Assembly: GCA_017163975.1 (NCBI GenBank)
Contig: JAFFSR010000291.1
Coordinates: forward strand, 2,919,001 to 2,983,000
Source of the DNA: Anastatus disparis
Taxonomy: Eukaryota; Arthropoda; Insecta; Hymenoptera; Eupelmidae
Reading direction: 5' to 3'
DNA length: 64,000 nucleotides
The stretch's first letter is position 1. Each line of letters begins with the position of its first letter. This document shows positions 54,995 to 64,000 of the stretch, piece after piece. The translations under genes were made by a program, and so were the position numbers. The notes under the pieces were generated by a model that saw only the letters and a program-made list of their open reading frames with translations, was not told the DNA's origin and did not search any database.

Positions 54995-56345
54995 GTATAC
55001 GTACGTGCAAATACGTACAAACACGTACATAACGTATAAACACCTGCGTACACTAACAAACACGAACAAACACGTACACAGACGTACAAAAAAACATACC
55101 AACACGTACACACACGTAAAAACACGTATGATCACGTAGAAACACGTACAAACACGTACACATACATACAAACATATATACACGCGTATTAACAGGCACA
55201 GACACGTACAAACACATACAAACACGTACGCCTACCTTAAATCACGTACACGTATAAAAAAGCACACACACGTCCACACATGTACACACACGTAGAAAAA
55301 CGTAAAAACACGTACACACATGTATAATCACTTGTACACACTTACGAACACATACGAACACGTGGGTACACATACAAACACATACGATCAAGTACAACCA
55401 CGTACAAAACGTACACACGCGTACACACACGAACAAACACGTACACACACGTACACACGCGTACAAACACGTACGTACACGTATAAAAAAGCGCACACAC
55501 GCGCACGCATGTACACACACGTAGAAAAACGTAAAAACACGTACACACATGTATAATCACCTGCACACACTTACAAACACACATAAACACGTGGGCACAC
55601 GTACAAACACGTATGATAATGTAAAACCACGTGCAAATACGTACAAACACGTACACACACGTACACACACGTACAAACACGTACACACACGTGCAAATAC
55701 GTACAAACATGTACACACACGTATAGACATGTTCAAACACGTACACACGTACAGACACGTTCAAACACGTACACACACGTACCAACACGTACGAACACGT
55801 ACGCCCACGTTGGAACACGTACGCACACGTACACACACGTACAAACACGTTAAAACACGTACACGCGTACAAACACGTACGCGCACACACGTCAACACAT
55901 GTGCACACATAGAGAAACGTACACACACGTACATACACGTATAAACACCTGCACACACTTACAAACACATAAAAACATGTACACAGACGTAAAAACTCAT
56001 ACAAAGACGTACACACACGTCCAAACACGTACAATCACGTCAAAATACGAGCGAACACGGACAAATACGTACGCACACGTACAAACGCGTACACACACGG
56101 TCAAACACGTACACGCGCGTGCACACACGGACAAGCACGTACACACACGTACAAACACGTACACATGCGTACAAACACGAAAAAACATGCAGACACGTAC
56201 AAACACGTACACACACGTACAATCACGTACAAGCACGTACACAAATGTACAAACACGTACAAATACATGCACACATATAGGAACCCGCACAGACACGTAC
56301 AAACACGTAAAAACATGTACACATGCGTACACACACGTACAAACA
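54995..56345. repeat. 10-bp minisatellite, consensus ACACGTACAM
   Basis: About 1.35 kb of 10-bp units (ACACGTACAA, ACACGTACAC) with point variants. A higher-order repeat of about 230 bp is visible: ACGTATAAAAAAGC with its following variants occurs at 55249 and 55479, including ACGTAGAAAAACGTAAAAAC and TGTATAATCAC. The many overlapping ORFs here, Cys/Val-rich on one strand and Thr/His-rich on the other, arise because the unit lacks stop codons and its length is not a multiple of three. They are not genes. Confidence 0.95.
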
Positions 56346-57006
56346 TGCACACATAAAGGATCCATCCTCAAGTAAAGGAAAAAATAGTGGCATGCGCATG
56401 CGCGCAGGCTGTTTATATACTCTGTCAGCTTACATTCGCTTTAAATATAATGCGTAAAAAATTTTACAAACGATGATATGTATTAAAGCAGTTTTTATGC
56501 AAGAATGATTTTTTTACCAATAAATAATCTATGTCATAAACTGGTTGTTAAGCTTTCAAACTAGTCCAAATGTTTAAAAACAATGATGCGATTGTTAGTC
56601 AAAGTAAAAGCCTTGTTACTCTTATGATTTTTATATCAGAAAACTTTTCAACAGTTCAAATTAAAGGTCTTGAAAAGATTTCTCTTTTCCATTTTGTAAA
56701 ATTTGAAAAAATTTAACACTGACCAAGTTATATGAATCTATTTATAAAGGTTAGAATTGTAAAAACGAAAAATCGCTAAAAAATAGTGCAAAATAATAAA
56801 AATTTCTGATTTTCACACTGATTATGATAAAGGTATCCTGCCTTAATGCTCAAGAAGTTTCACTTATTTGCATTAATTATTGTGGACTTGGCACCAATTT
56901 GAATTTTCAACTTTTAATTAATAACCAAATTAATTGTTTCTCTTCTTATGGACCGATATGAATCAGCTTAAAGGGGGATTAAAAGCATATAAAAATCTTT
57001 CCTTTC
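56346..57006. other. no gene seen
   Basis: AT-rich flank between the minisatellite and the piggyBac-type element. CATGCGCATGCGCGC at 56392 is a short alternating purine-pyrimidine stretch. Confidence 0.4.
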
Positions 57007-59730
57007 TTAACCCATTCACTGGTGCAGCTTTTTTTACTTTATGTGCCAAAAATGGTAAGACAATAAACTTAAACAAATTATACGATAACTATGAATATCG
57101 GGGTTTTTGGGGACGCAGAATCGATTCTGATGGTTATTTTCGCAAATTTTTTATTTCCAACCCCCAAATGAGGGGTTGAGGGTGAATTTTCCAATTTTTT
57201 TAATTCCTTACAAAATTTAATCAACTTCTTTAGCTTGGTTGGAATAATAATCCTTTTTTTTCAATTTTAGTGTTTGAAAATAAGTTGTAGGACCACCCTT
57301 CAACCCTTAAATAAGGATTGGAATCAATTTTTCATTTTTTCTTTTTTTTTCTATAACTTTTTATCCATCAAATTTTTATGAAGCAAATATAAGAGGACTT
57401 CAGTTTCCCTTATTTATACTATCTATATTAGTACTAAAATTCACCAACAGGTGGCGAACTACAAGGTGGCGTACCACAAGTAAAATAGATAACAAAGTTT
57501 AATAAAGTCGAAGAGTTTTAGCCAGAGTTTGAACCTAAAATTTTCATTTCATTGAAAGTTTTCTCATTCAATTTTGGATACAATGCGACGTAGTAAACGC
57601 TTACGATCGCCATTTCCAACTGTTTCTGAATCTAATTCATCAGATGAGAGTGATGATAATTTTTTAGCAGAGGAAGAATCTGATAGAGATTACTGGGATG
57701 ATAATGATGATGTTGATGATATACCTCTAAATATCAGATAATATAAAAAAAAATAAAAATTTAACTTTTATAGAAAACTTTGATTTTGTTCCCCAAAATT
57801 CATCCTTTTGTTGATAAAAATAAAGGCTTACAAAATAATTGCGGAATAAATACTAATAGTTCTGTTTTGGATATTTTTGAAGCATTTGTTTCAGAAGATT
57901 TCGTTGATATGATAGCATGTCAGAGTAATATTTATAAAGAAACGAAGATAACAAATTTGAGAGAAGCTAATAAGTTGAAAAAAAATTCGCGTATAAACCT
58001 ATGTGATGAAATGTCCTCAGATGATCTCTATGCTTTCATAGCTATTTCTATTCTTATGGGCATCACTAGAAAACTTAAAGTTGAAATGTATTGGCCTTAA
58101 GACCAATTGATTGAAACGCCCATTTTTTCAAAAATCATGCCTCTCAAAAGATTTCAGGTTATACAATCTCTTTTACATTTTGAAGAAGATCATGTTGAAA
58201 TTAATAAACTTTCAAAACTAAGACCAATAATTGAATTCTTCGTTGATCGTTTTCAAAGTATATACAGAACTGGTGAGAAAATTTCAACTGATGAGTCTCT
58301 TTTGAAATGGAAAGTTAGGCTCAGTTTCAAACAATTTAATCGAAATAAAAGAGCTCGTTTTGGATTAAAAATTTACGAAACTTGCCATTCAGATAATGGG
58401 TATATATATAATTTCAAAATCTATACCGGAAAAGTTACAGATAATGATGGCACGCTTTATGGAGTTTCTGGAGAGGTAGTTTTTGAAATGCTTGGTGATT
58501 TAAAAGAACAAGGTCGTTCCTTATATTTAGATAATTTGTGTAGTTCACCAATTCTTTTCTCAAAATTACATGATGAAAAGACTAATGTTTGCGGAACAAT
58601 TCGAACAAATCGAAAATATCTTCCAAAAATCGATACAAAAAAAATAGCTAAAAATGAGATGAAAACATTTAGTAGCTCGCAAAAGACTTTTATGGCATGG
58701 AAAGATAAGAAAATGGTAACAATGCTTTTAATTATGCATTCAGTAGAAAAAGTTATAACTGAAAAAGTAGATTATCATACCAAAGAACGAAAAGTAAAAC
58801 TAAATATTGTATTAGACTACAACCAAAATATGGGTGGTGTAGATAGATCAGATAATGTATAACGGGATATGAAATAATCAGAAAATCAACTAAATGGTAT
58901 ATCAAGACTTTTCTTCGTTTATTAGATATGGCAATATTTAACGTATCTGTAGTTTATGGTATTACTCATAGAGAATGAAAATTGACATATTTAGATTTTC
59001 GTATGCAATTGGCCCGTGAACTGAAAGATAAATATGTCCCTAATAGTCCACGAACAAAAAGGCTTAGTGGTAATCTAAGTAACAACATTTCAAACCTAAA
59101 TAATGGTCAACACTTTCCAACTAACATTTCAGCGAATGACAAAGGTGTAAGAAAACGTTGTTTTTTATGCTACAATAAAAATAAAATAACAAAATGGACA
59201 ACTATAATGTGCAGTACTTGTAATAACATTCCGTTATGCGTAACGCCTTGCTTCAAAAAATATCATACCTTGCAGAATTAGAAAACAGTACAATAATTGA
59301 AAGATGGAAAAAAAACATAAACAATCAAATGAAAAATGAAAAAAAAACATAAAAAATTAAATAAAAAATGAAAAAAAAACAAAAAAAAAACAAAATAAAT
59401 GAAAAATGAAAAAAAAAACAAAAAAAAATAAAGAAATGGAGTGTTAAACCCTACCGTAACCTCCCCATCGGTACACTCTGGGGTCGTGAATTAATCACCA
59501 GCTAACTACGGGGGTAAATTATTGAATACGCCATCTTGAATCCGCCATTTTGAATTTAATTCTGACCTTAGATTCGTAATCAGCCACCCCCAAAACCCTT
59601 ACACACTGAATTTGAAATGAATTGGTTGAAAAATGCAGCAGTTATTCAACTTGATCATATATGATACATCACCAGTTGTGGTACGACTTTTTTTTTATCA
59701 TCTATGATACATTGCCAGTAAAAGGATTAA
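57007..59730 (+). mobile_element. piggyBac-type DNA transposon, inactive
   Basis: TTAA (57007-57010) precedes CCCATTCACTGGTGCAG. At the other end CATTGCCAGTAAAAGGA is followed by TTAA (59727-59730). The ends are inverted repeats with several mismatches and TTAA duplications, as in piggyBac. Subterminal words ATGATACATCACCAGT and ATGATACATTGCCAGT (59659-59720) are direct repeats, and GGTGGCGTACCACAAG (57463) mirrors TTGTGGTACGAC (59674). The transposase gene (57582-59281) lies between, on the plus strand. Confidence 0.85.
57582..59281 (+). pseudogene. piggyBac-type transposase (DDE_Tnp_1_7), broken
   Basis: An acidic N terminus (MRRSKRLRSPFPTVSESNSS, then an Asp/Glu-rich run) ends in a stop near 57741. 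The next frame (57780-58862) has NLREANKLKKNSRI, a TAA at 58098, then PIFSKIMPLKRFQVI and the catalytic blocks STDESLLKWKVRLSFKQF, SLYLDNLCSSPILF and NQNMGGVDRSDN. These hold the four Asp positions conserved in piggyBac transposases. A frameshift at about 58857 leads to RKSTKWYIKTFLRLLDMAIF, a TGA at 58976, and the C-terminal Cys-rich domain (RCFLCYNKNKITKWT, CSTCNNIPLCVTPCFKKYH), which binds terminal DNA in this family. Two nonsense codons after the N-terminal break plus frameshifts make it inactive, though the catalytic residues remain. Confidence 0.85.
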
Positions 59731-60107
59731 GGTTTTATCTAATTTTGAATAAAATGTCTGCCTTTAACTTCAATTTTTAAAATTACATATTTTCTCGAAA
59801 AAACTCCATTTCCCAAGAAAATCTGAAAATTTTTCAAAATTGCATAACTATAATCTGAGAGGAAACTTATTCTGAACAACTTTTATTAAAAAAATTTTCT
59901 TCTGAAATAAAAAAACAGCACAATTATAGAGGAAAAAATTTTTAAAAAAGTTGATTTTTTTTCCTTAAATTGTTTATAAACATTTTTCCACAACTTTTTG
60001 AGATGGCGCACATCGATATTCTCATTATACATGTTACCTAAAATCCATTTCTGCAGAAAACGGAACTGTGACCTATTTTGCAGAAAAATCGATGAAAACG
60101 AACTAAT
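59731..60107. other. no gene seen
   Basis: AT-rich DNA downstream of the piggyBac-type element. Confidence 0.4.
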
Positions 60108-60114
60108 TTGACTG

Positions 60115-60253
60115 GACTAATACGTGTATGTGAGTGTGCGTGTGCATTTCTTTCTCTTGTAAGTACAATAACTGCACTGTGTAATGAGAGTCAATTAAAT
60201 TTAACGGTTTTATTTTTTTTTACTATGGTAAAAATTTTTAACTCATTTATTCG

Positions 60254-60303
<50 letters not shown>

Positions 60304-60488
60304 CTTACAATGGTTTCAATTTATAATAATTATTTATAGGTATAATTATGCATGTATAAGCGTGTATGTGAGTGTGCGTGTGCATCTTTTTCTCTTGCGA
60401 GAACCATAACTGCACTGTTTAACAAGATTTAATTTAATTTAAGTCTTTTTTTTCAACTTTAGTAAAAAAATTATAACTTATTTATTTG

Positions 60489-60562
<74 letters not shown>
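60115..60562 (+). repeat. direct duplication of about 235 bp, each copy ending in (TA)n
   Basis: GTGTATGTGAGTGTGCGTGT, then TCTCTTG, AACTGCACTGT, TTATTCGCAATATATA occurs at 60122-60301 and again at 60361-60560. Each copy ends with a TA run (60258-60301 and 60492-60560). The copies differ by substitutions, so the duplication is not recent. Confidence 0.8.
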
Positions 60563-60567
<5 letters not shown>

Positions 60568-60937
60568 CAGTTGTTAGTTATATACGCAACTTGTGCGTAT
60601 GAACAATGGATGTCAAGAACAACTAATCGCAAGAGGTAGAATAGTTATACTTCTTCTTATGTTTTGGGCTCCTGATACTTTTTTATCATTTTTGTATCAC
60701 TTTCTCTATATTTATTGATTCGATACCTTGGTAATGTAATGTAATCATAATAAATATATATTATATTTAAAATATAATAACCAATTTTAATGCATGGCTT
60801 ATTTGTCCATCATTTGCATATCATCTGCATATGATTTCTTATATATATATATATAAGAATGTATATATTTTATAGAGATTTTTGTTTACACGTGTATGTA
60901 TTATGTTTGTATGTATGTATAGACATACATATTGGAA

Positions 60938-61042
60938 AAGAGAGAGAGAGAGGCTTATATACGCATATTTTTTATTTATTTTATAAAAATGAAATAGGGT
61001 AAAAAGAGAAAGAAAGAGAGAGAAAGAGAGAGTGAGAGAGAG
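60938..61042. repeat. GA-rich simple repeats
   Basis: GAGAGAG runs at 60940-60951, 61006-61042 and 61104-61110, separated by AT-rich sequence. CATACGTCTT occurs at 61091 and 61155, showing a small local duplication. Confidence 0.7.
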
Positions 61043-61543
61043 ACATTTCTCAATTGCTAAAATTTTAAGTTTTATAAAATAGCACCCGTACATACGTCTT
61101 GGGGAGAGAGATTTCTTACGTTGAAATTTTAAATTTATAACGTCAGCACCCTAACATACGTCTTTTTCATAAAATTGATTGCAGAAGAGTCAGATTAACA
61201 ATCTTAGCGTGAGAATGGTATGTGATTTTTTATTAATTATGATTATTTTAACTTTATTTTAAAATATGCTTCTCAAAATACACTTATTAATATTTTCCTG
61301 CAAAAAAGTATCAAGTTGCTATTCATGGTGTGGGAATGGTATGTAATATTTTTATTTTCGGTGGGGGGAGTTAGGCTATTAAGGGTGAAGATTCGGCTTC
61401 ACTGTCAGTCTCCATCGAAACTGCGGGCAGAAAGGTTGTTCTACAATGTGAGTCTACGTCGGGATGTGCTTCCAACAGTGATCAGCTGGTATAAAATTTT
61501 TAAATTTCAAATATTGTGTATTTATTTTTGTGCGTGCGTGCGC

Positions 61544-61702
<159 letters not shown>

Positions 61703-61722
61703 AGGGCGTGCATTTATTTCTT

Positions 61723-61842
61723 GGGGCACCAATGTTACGTCTCAACAACCCCTACTTTGCCTTCTCAGAGGTCATTGACCTAGAGGTCAGTAACCTTTGA
61801 CGTGGCGGAGTGGGGGTTTGTTGTGACGGTCCATGGTGCCCC
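61723..61842. mobile_element. 120-bp hairpin with GGGGCACCA termini
   Basis: GGGGCACCA at 61723 and TGGTGCCCC ending at 61842 are perfect inverted repeats. Pairing continues with mismatches (GTTACGTCTCAACAA / TTGTTGTGACGGTCC; GGGGTT / AACCCC mirrored), and the centre AGGTCATTGACCT is palindromic. It lies immediately after the TG repeat. Probably a tiny MITE or structured repeat. Confidence 0.6.
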
Positions 61843-61989
61843 TATAACTACTGACGGTTAAGTAAAAGAGTCGGCGCAAGAGAGAAAAATATAGCGTGCT
61901 TGTCGATAAAAAGGGTGCACAGTAACTAACCATTTCTGAAATTTTTTTCCCCTGCAGCCCCATGCGCGGCAAGTTATCCAGTTCCCACT

Positions 61990-61990
61990 G

Positions 61991-62075
<85 letters not shown>
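61990..62075. repeat. (TA)n microsatellite
   Basis: About 85 bp of TA. Confidence 0.95.
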
Positions 62076-62078
<3 letters not shown>

Positions 62079-62241
62079 GAGGTCACTAAAATATAATGTA
62101 TAAAAGTAAAAAGAATTAGAGAGAAAATAAGCTATAAAAAAAAATAAAATAAAAGAGAATCAGTAATGAACTTATTCTCTCTGTAATTCAAACCATTGTA
62201 ATATAAGTATAGACGATTCACGTAAAACACTGTCTCTTTCT

Positions 62242-62380
62242 ATCTTGCACGTCAGCGCGGTGTAGCAGTTAGAAGCTATACCGGCGTGCAAGATGGAAAT
62301 TAATAAGAATATATGCACGCGCTTAGATGTGCGCCGATACACGCCTATAAAGTGACGTACGCTAGCACACATCTAAGCGC
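62242..62380. other. two adjacent long hairpins
   Basis: Hairpin 1 (62242-62294): ATCTTGCACG and CGTGCAAGAT, with further pairing (GCGCGGT/ACCGG, TAGC/GCTA) to an 8-nt loop. Hairpin 2 (62319-62380): GCGCTTAGATGTGCG with CACACATCTAAGCGC around a loop of about 32 nt. They lie 24 bp apart in a GC-richer stretch. Confidence 0.65.
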
Positions 62381-62396
62381 ACCTTTAATAGTATCA

Positions 62397-62586
62397 TGTG
62401 GAACATATAAAGGTATCCCTTCTACTTAGCGGTAGGAAAGAACTGCGGCCGCGGCGGCTCGATCGATGCTCAAGCAGATCGAAGCCAAATCATTGTACGG
62501 CACTCTTTGGCCATCTTTCTAATAATAAAGTCTAAATTAAAATGTATTTACTTGTCAAGAGTCATTTCCTTTCGCTAATTTCTACA
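62397..62586 (+). mobile_element. possible short solo LTR
   Basis: TGTGGAACATATAAAGG (TATA-like) to TTTCTACA, with AATAAAGTC about 65 bp before the end; TGT...ACA termini. The next bases, GGTCCGCAAGGAGTTGGGTA, include a hairpin (GAGTTGGG..CCCAACTC). No second copy or target duplication is visible. Confidence 0.3.
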
Positions 62587-62744
62587 GGTCCGCAAGGAGT
62601 TGGGTATAGAATCCCAACTCTGTACCGGTAGTAGGAATAGCGAGTCGTTCTTTACAATTAACATTTAATCATATTTTATTTCGTAAATGTAATAATAGAA
62701 TTCTTATAATTAAAAATTATAAGTTACTAGTAAAATCAAACTAA

Positions 62745-63406
62745 CAAGGAGAGTGTTTTACCTTCGGGTCACCGTTTTTGCTCAAATTTTGGGAATATTT
62801 TCTAGATGCAGAAATATGAAGAAAGCCAAAATTTTAAAGGCCAACGCTCAATATTTCCCTAGTTACAGGCCATTGAAGAAAATCACCAAAAAAGTTACTA
62901 GATTTTCAAACGCTGATAGTTCCTCAGCATTATTAGCTAGAAGCTTAGACCTTTTTTTAAATGAAAGCTGAGCTCAAATCCTTTCGAAATATCACCTATA
63001 CCATCTCAAAACATTTTTTCCCAAAGTTAGAGCGTAATAAAGATTGGACCTGAATTTTTTGTTTAAAACATTAATTAATAATAAAAGCTAAAATTCAGGT
63101 CCAATCTTTATTACGCTCTAACTTTGGGAAAAAATAATATTTTGAGATGGTATAGGTGCTATTTCGAAAGGATTTGAGCTCAGCTTTCATTTAAAAAAAG
63201 GTTTAAGCTTCTAGCTAATAATTCTGAGGAACTATAAGCGTTGAAAAGTCTAGTAACGTTTTTAGTGATTTTCTTCGATGGCCTGTAACTAGAGAAATAT
63301 TGAGCGTTGGCCTCTAAAATTTTGGCTTTCTTCATATTTCTGCATCCAGAAAACCTTCCCAAAATTTGAGCAAAAACGGTGACCCGAAGGTGAAACACTC
63401 TCCTTG
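62745..63406. mobile_element. MITE with CAAGGAGAG termini, second member
   Basis: CAAGGAGAGTGTTTTACC at the left and GGTGAAACACTCTCCTTG at the right are inverted. TAA flanks both sides (62742-62744 and 63407-63409), a clean 3-bp duplication. Arms of about 300 bp pair closely (AAAATTCAGGTCCAATC; TTTCGAAAGGATTTGAGCTC), so the mirrored 72-residue ORFs in the arms are by-products. It shares only its ends with the element at 24372-25045. Confidence 0.85.
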
Positions 63407-63409
63407 TAA

Positions 63410-64000
63410 GAGTTAATAATAATTAAATTGACTATAGCTTTAACTCTGTGAAAAAAGAAATAAAAGTAGTGATAAGTGTTTATTGCTGTGCTTTCATAAA
63501 TCTAATTAGTAAATTTAATTGATTTGTGCTCTCAATAAGACTGAAAGTCTTGAGAGTTTTTCGGGACTATAAGAGGACAATCATTTACTAACAACTAACA
63601 CCTAATATAAAGAGACCCTGTAGTGAGTACGGCATGATGTTCATACCACAAATGGGTCTAAAGTAAAATACCTTTCACCTTTTTCCTCATATCCTTCTAT
63701 ATGTGCACTTGGTGCAATCATCTTCAGGGATAGGGAACGAAGAGTATCTTACAATATATATAGACGAAACTTCGTGGTGAAGCTCTTGAAGTAAGAAATG
63801 CAAATATTTAATAATAAATTCGGAATTTTAGATTGCGAAAGATTTGAAAATTTCAATTAACTGCTATTGAAGAAGGTCATCATTAATATTGCATATATGT
63901 TCTCAGGTATCATGACTTTTTTCTTGTCAATCATACAACGACCGTACACGGAGAAAATTTTGACTCTATAAACATGAAGCGCGTCGCACCAGAAAAAAGC
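63410..64000. other. no gene seen
   Basis: AT-rich DNA to the window end. ACACGGAGAAAATTTTGAC at 63944 resembles the CACTGAGAG/ACACGGAGAG-type ends at 36499 and 37430 and may be the start of another element beyond the window. Confidence 0.4.

Noticed and set aside
54995..56345. Telomeric repeat array
   Set aside because: Unit ACACGTACAM is unlike the TTAGG-type insect telomere repeat, and the array is flanked by transposons.
54971..56375. Many overlapping Cys/Val-rich and Thr/His-rich ORFs up to 230 residues
   Set aside because: They are translations of a 10-bp tandem repeat without stop codons; the same peptide pattern appears in several frames.
56934..57179. 81-residue ORF
   Set aside because: Overlaps the piggyBac left end and non-coding flank; no motif.
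62753..63398. Paired 72-residue ORFs sharing LRVTVFAQILG
   Set aside because: Inverted copies in the two arms of the CAAGGAGAG MITE.

Overview
The window looks like a transposon-dominated, AT-rich piece of an arthropod nuclear genome, most likely an insect. The evidence is an R1-clade non-LTR retrotransposon, piggyBac-type elements with TTAA target sites, a Helitron helicase, a tRNA-derived SINE, many foldback/MITE elements and long simple repeats. A hymenopteran such as a parasitoid wasp is a plausible guess, but no host gene is present to settle it. I find no rRNA gene, no canonical tRNA gene, no CRISPR array and no convincing host protein-coding gene. Almost every long open frame belongs to a mobile element, and most are broken.

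Layout. 1-6762: an LTR retrotransposon (5' LTR cut by the window edge) with near-identical LTRs, one Gag-like ORF and no pol. 7.0-9.5 kb: a possible solo LTR and a foldback element with arms of about 690 bp. 10.4-12.6 kb: two clusters of GAAGMTTC-type repeats around a SINE, then a decayed gene of an uncharacterised transposon-associated family. 13.2-15.4 kb: another large foldback with an internal 52-bp repeat. 16.1-18.9 kb: a DNA transposon with 505-bp inverted repeats, a 4-bp target duplication (CTAT) and a frameshifted gene of the same uncharacterised family. 19.8-20.9 kb: a degenerate tandem repeat of about 155 bp. 21.6-23.4 kb: a foldback lying in a TA microsatellite. 23.9-26.8 kb: a decayed Jockey/CR1-type LINE cut by two MITEs. 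26.9-31.3 kb: an R1-clade LINE on the minus strand, much richer in GC than its surroundings. 31.3-37.3 kb: a nest of TTAA-flanked MITEs and foldbacks. 37.8-41.3 kb: a 5'-truncated Helitron on the minus strand carrying a C2H2 zinc-finger ORF. 44.9-47.0 kb: a DDE transposase with a SWIM zinc finger, broken by one frameshift. 48.7 kb: another TTAA MITE. 50.8-54.4 kb: a LINE beginning at a (TC)n tract, with an intact ORF1 and an ORF2 shortened by an in-frame internal deletion. 55.0-56.3 kb: a 10-bp minisatellite. 57.0-59.7 kb: a piggyBac-type transposon with TTAA ends and a broken transposase. 60-64 kb: microsatellites, hairpins and one more MITE.

The elements are nested, so the window records a sequence of insertions rather than genes acting together. 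Several nests still show legible target sites, giving relative ages. The most informative point is that two relics of the same uncharacterised protein family occur here and one sits inside clear inverted repeats with a target duplication, which ties that family to a DNA transposon. All family assignments come from reading motifs; no database search was run.
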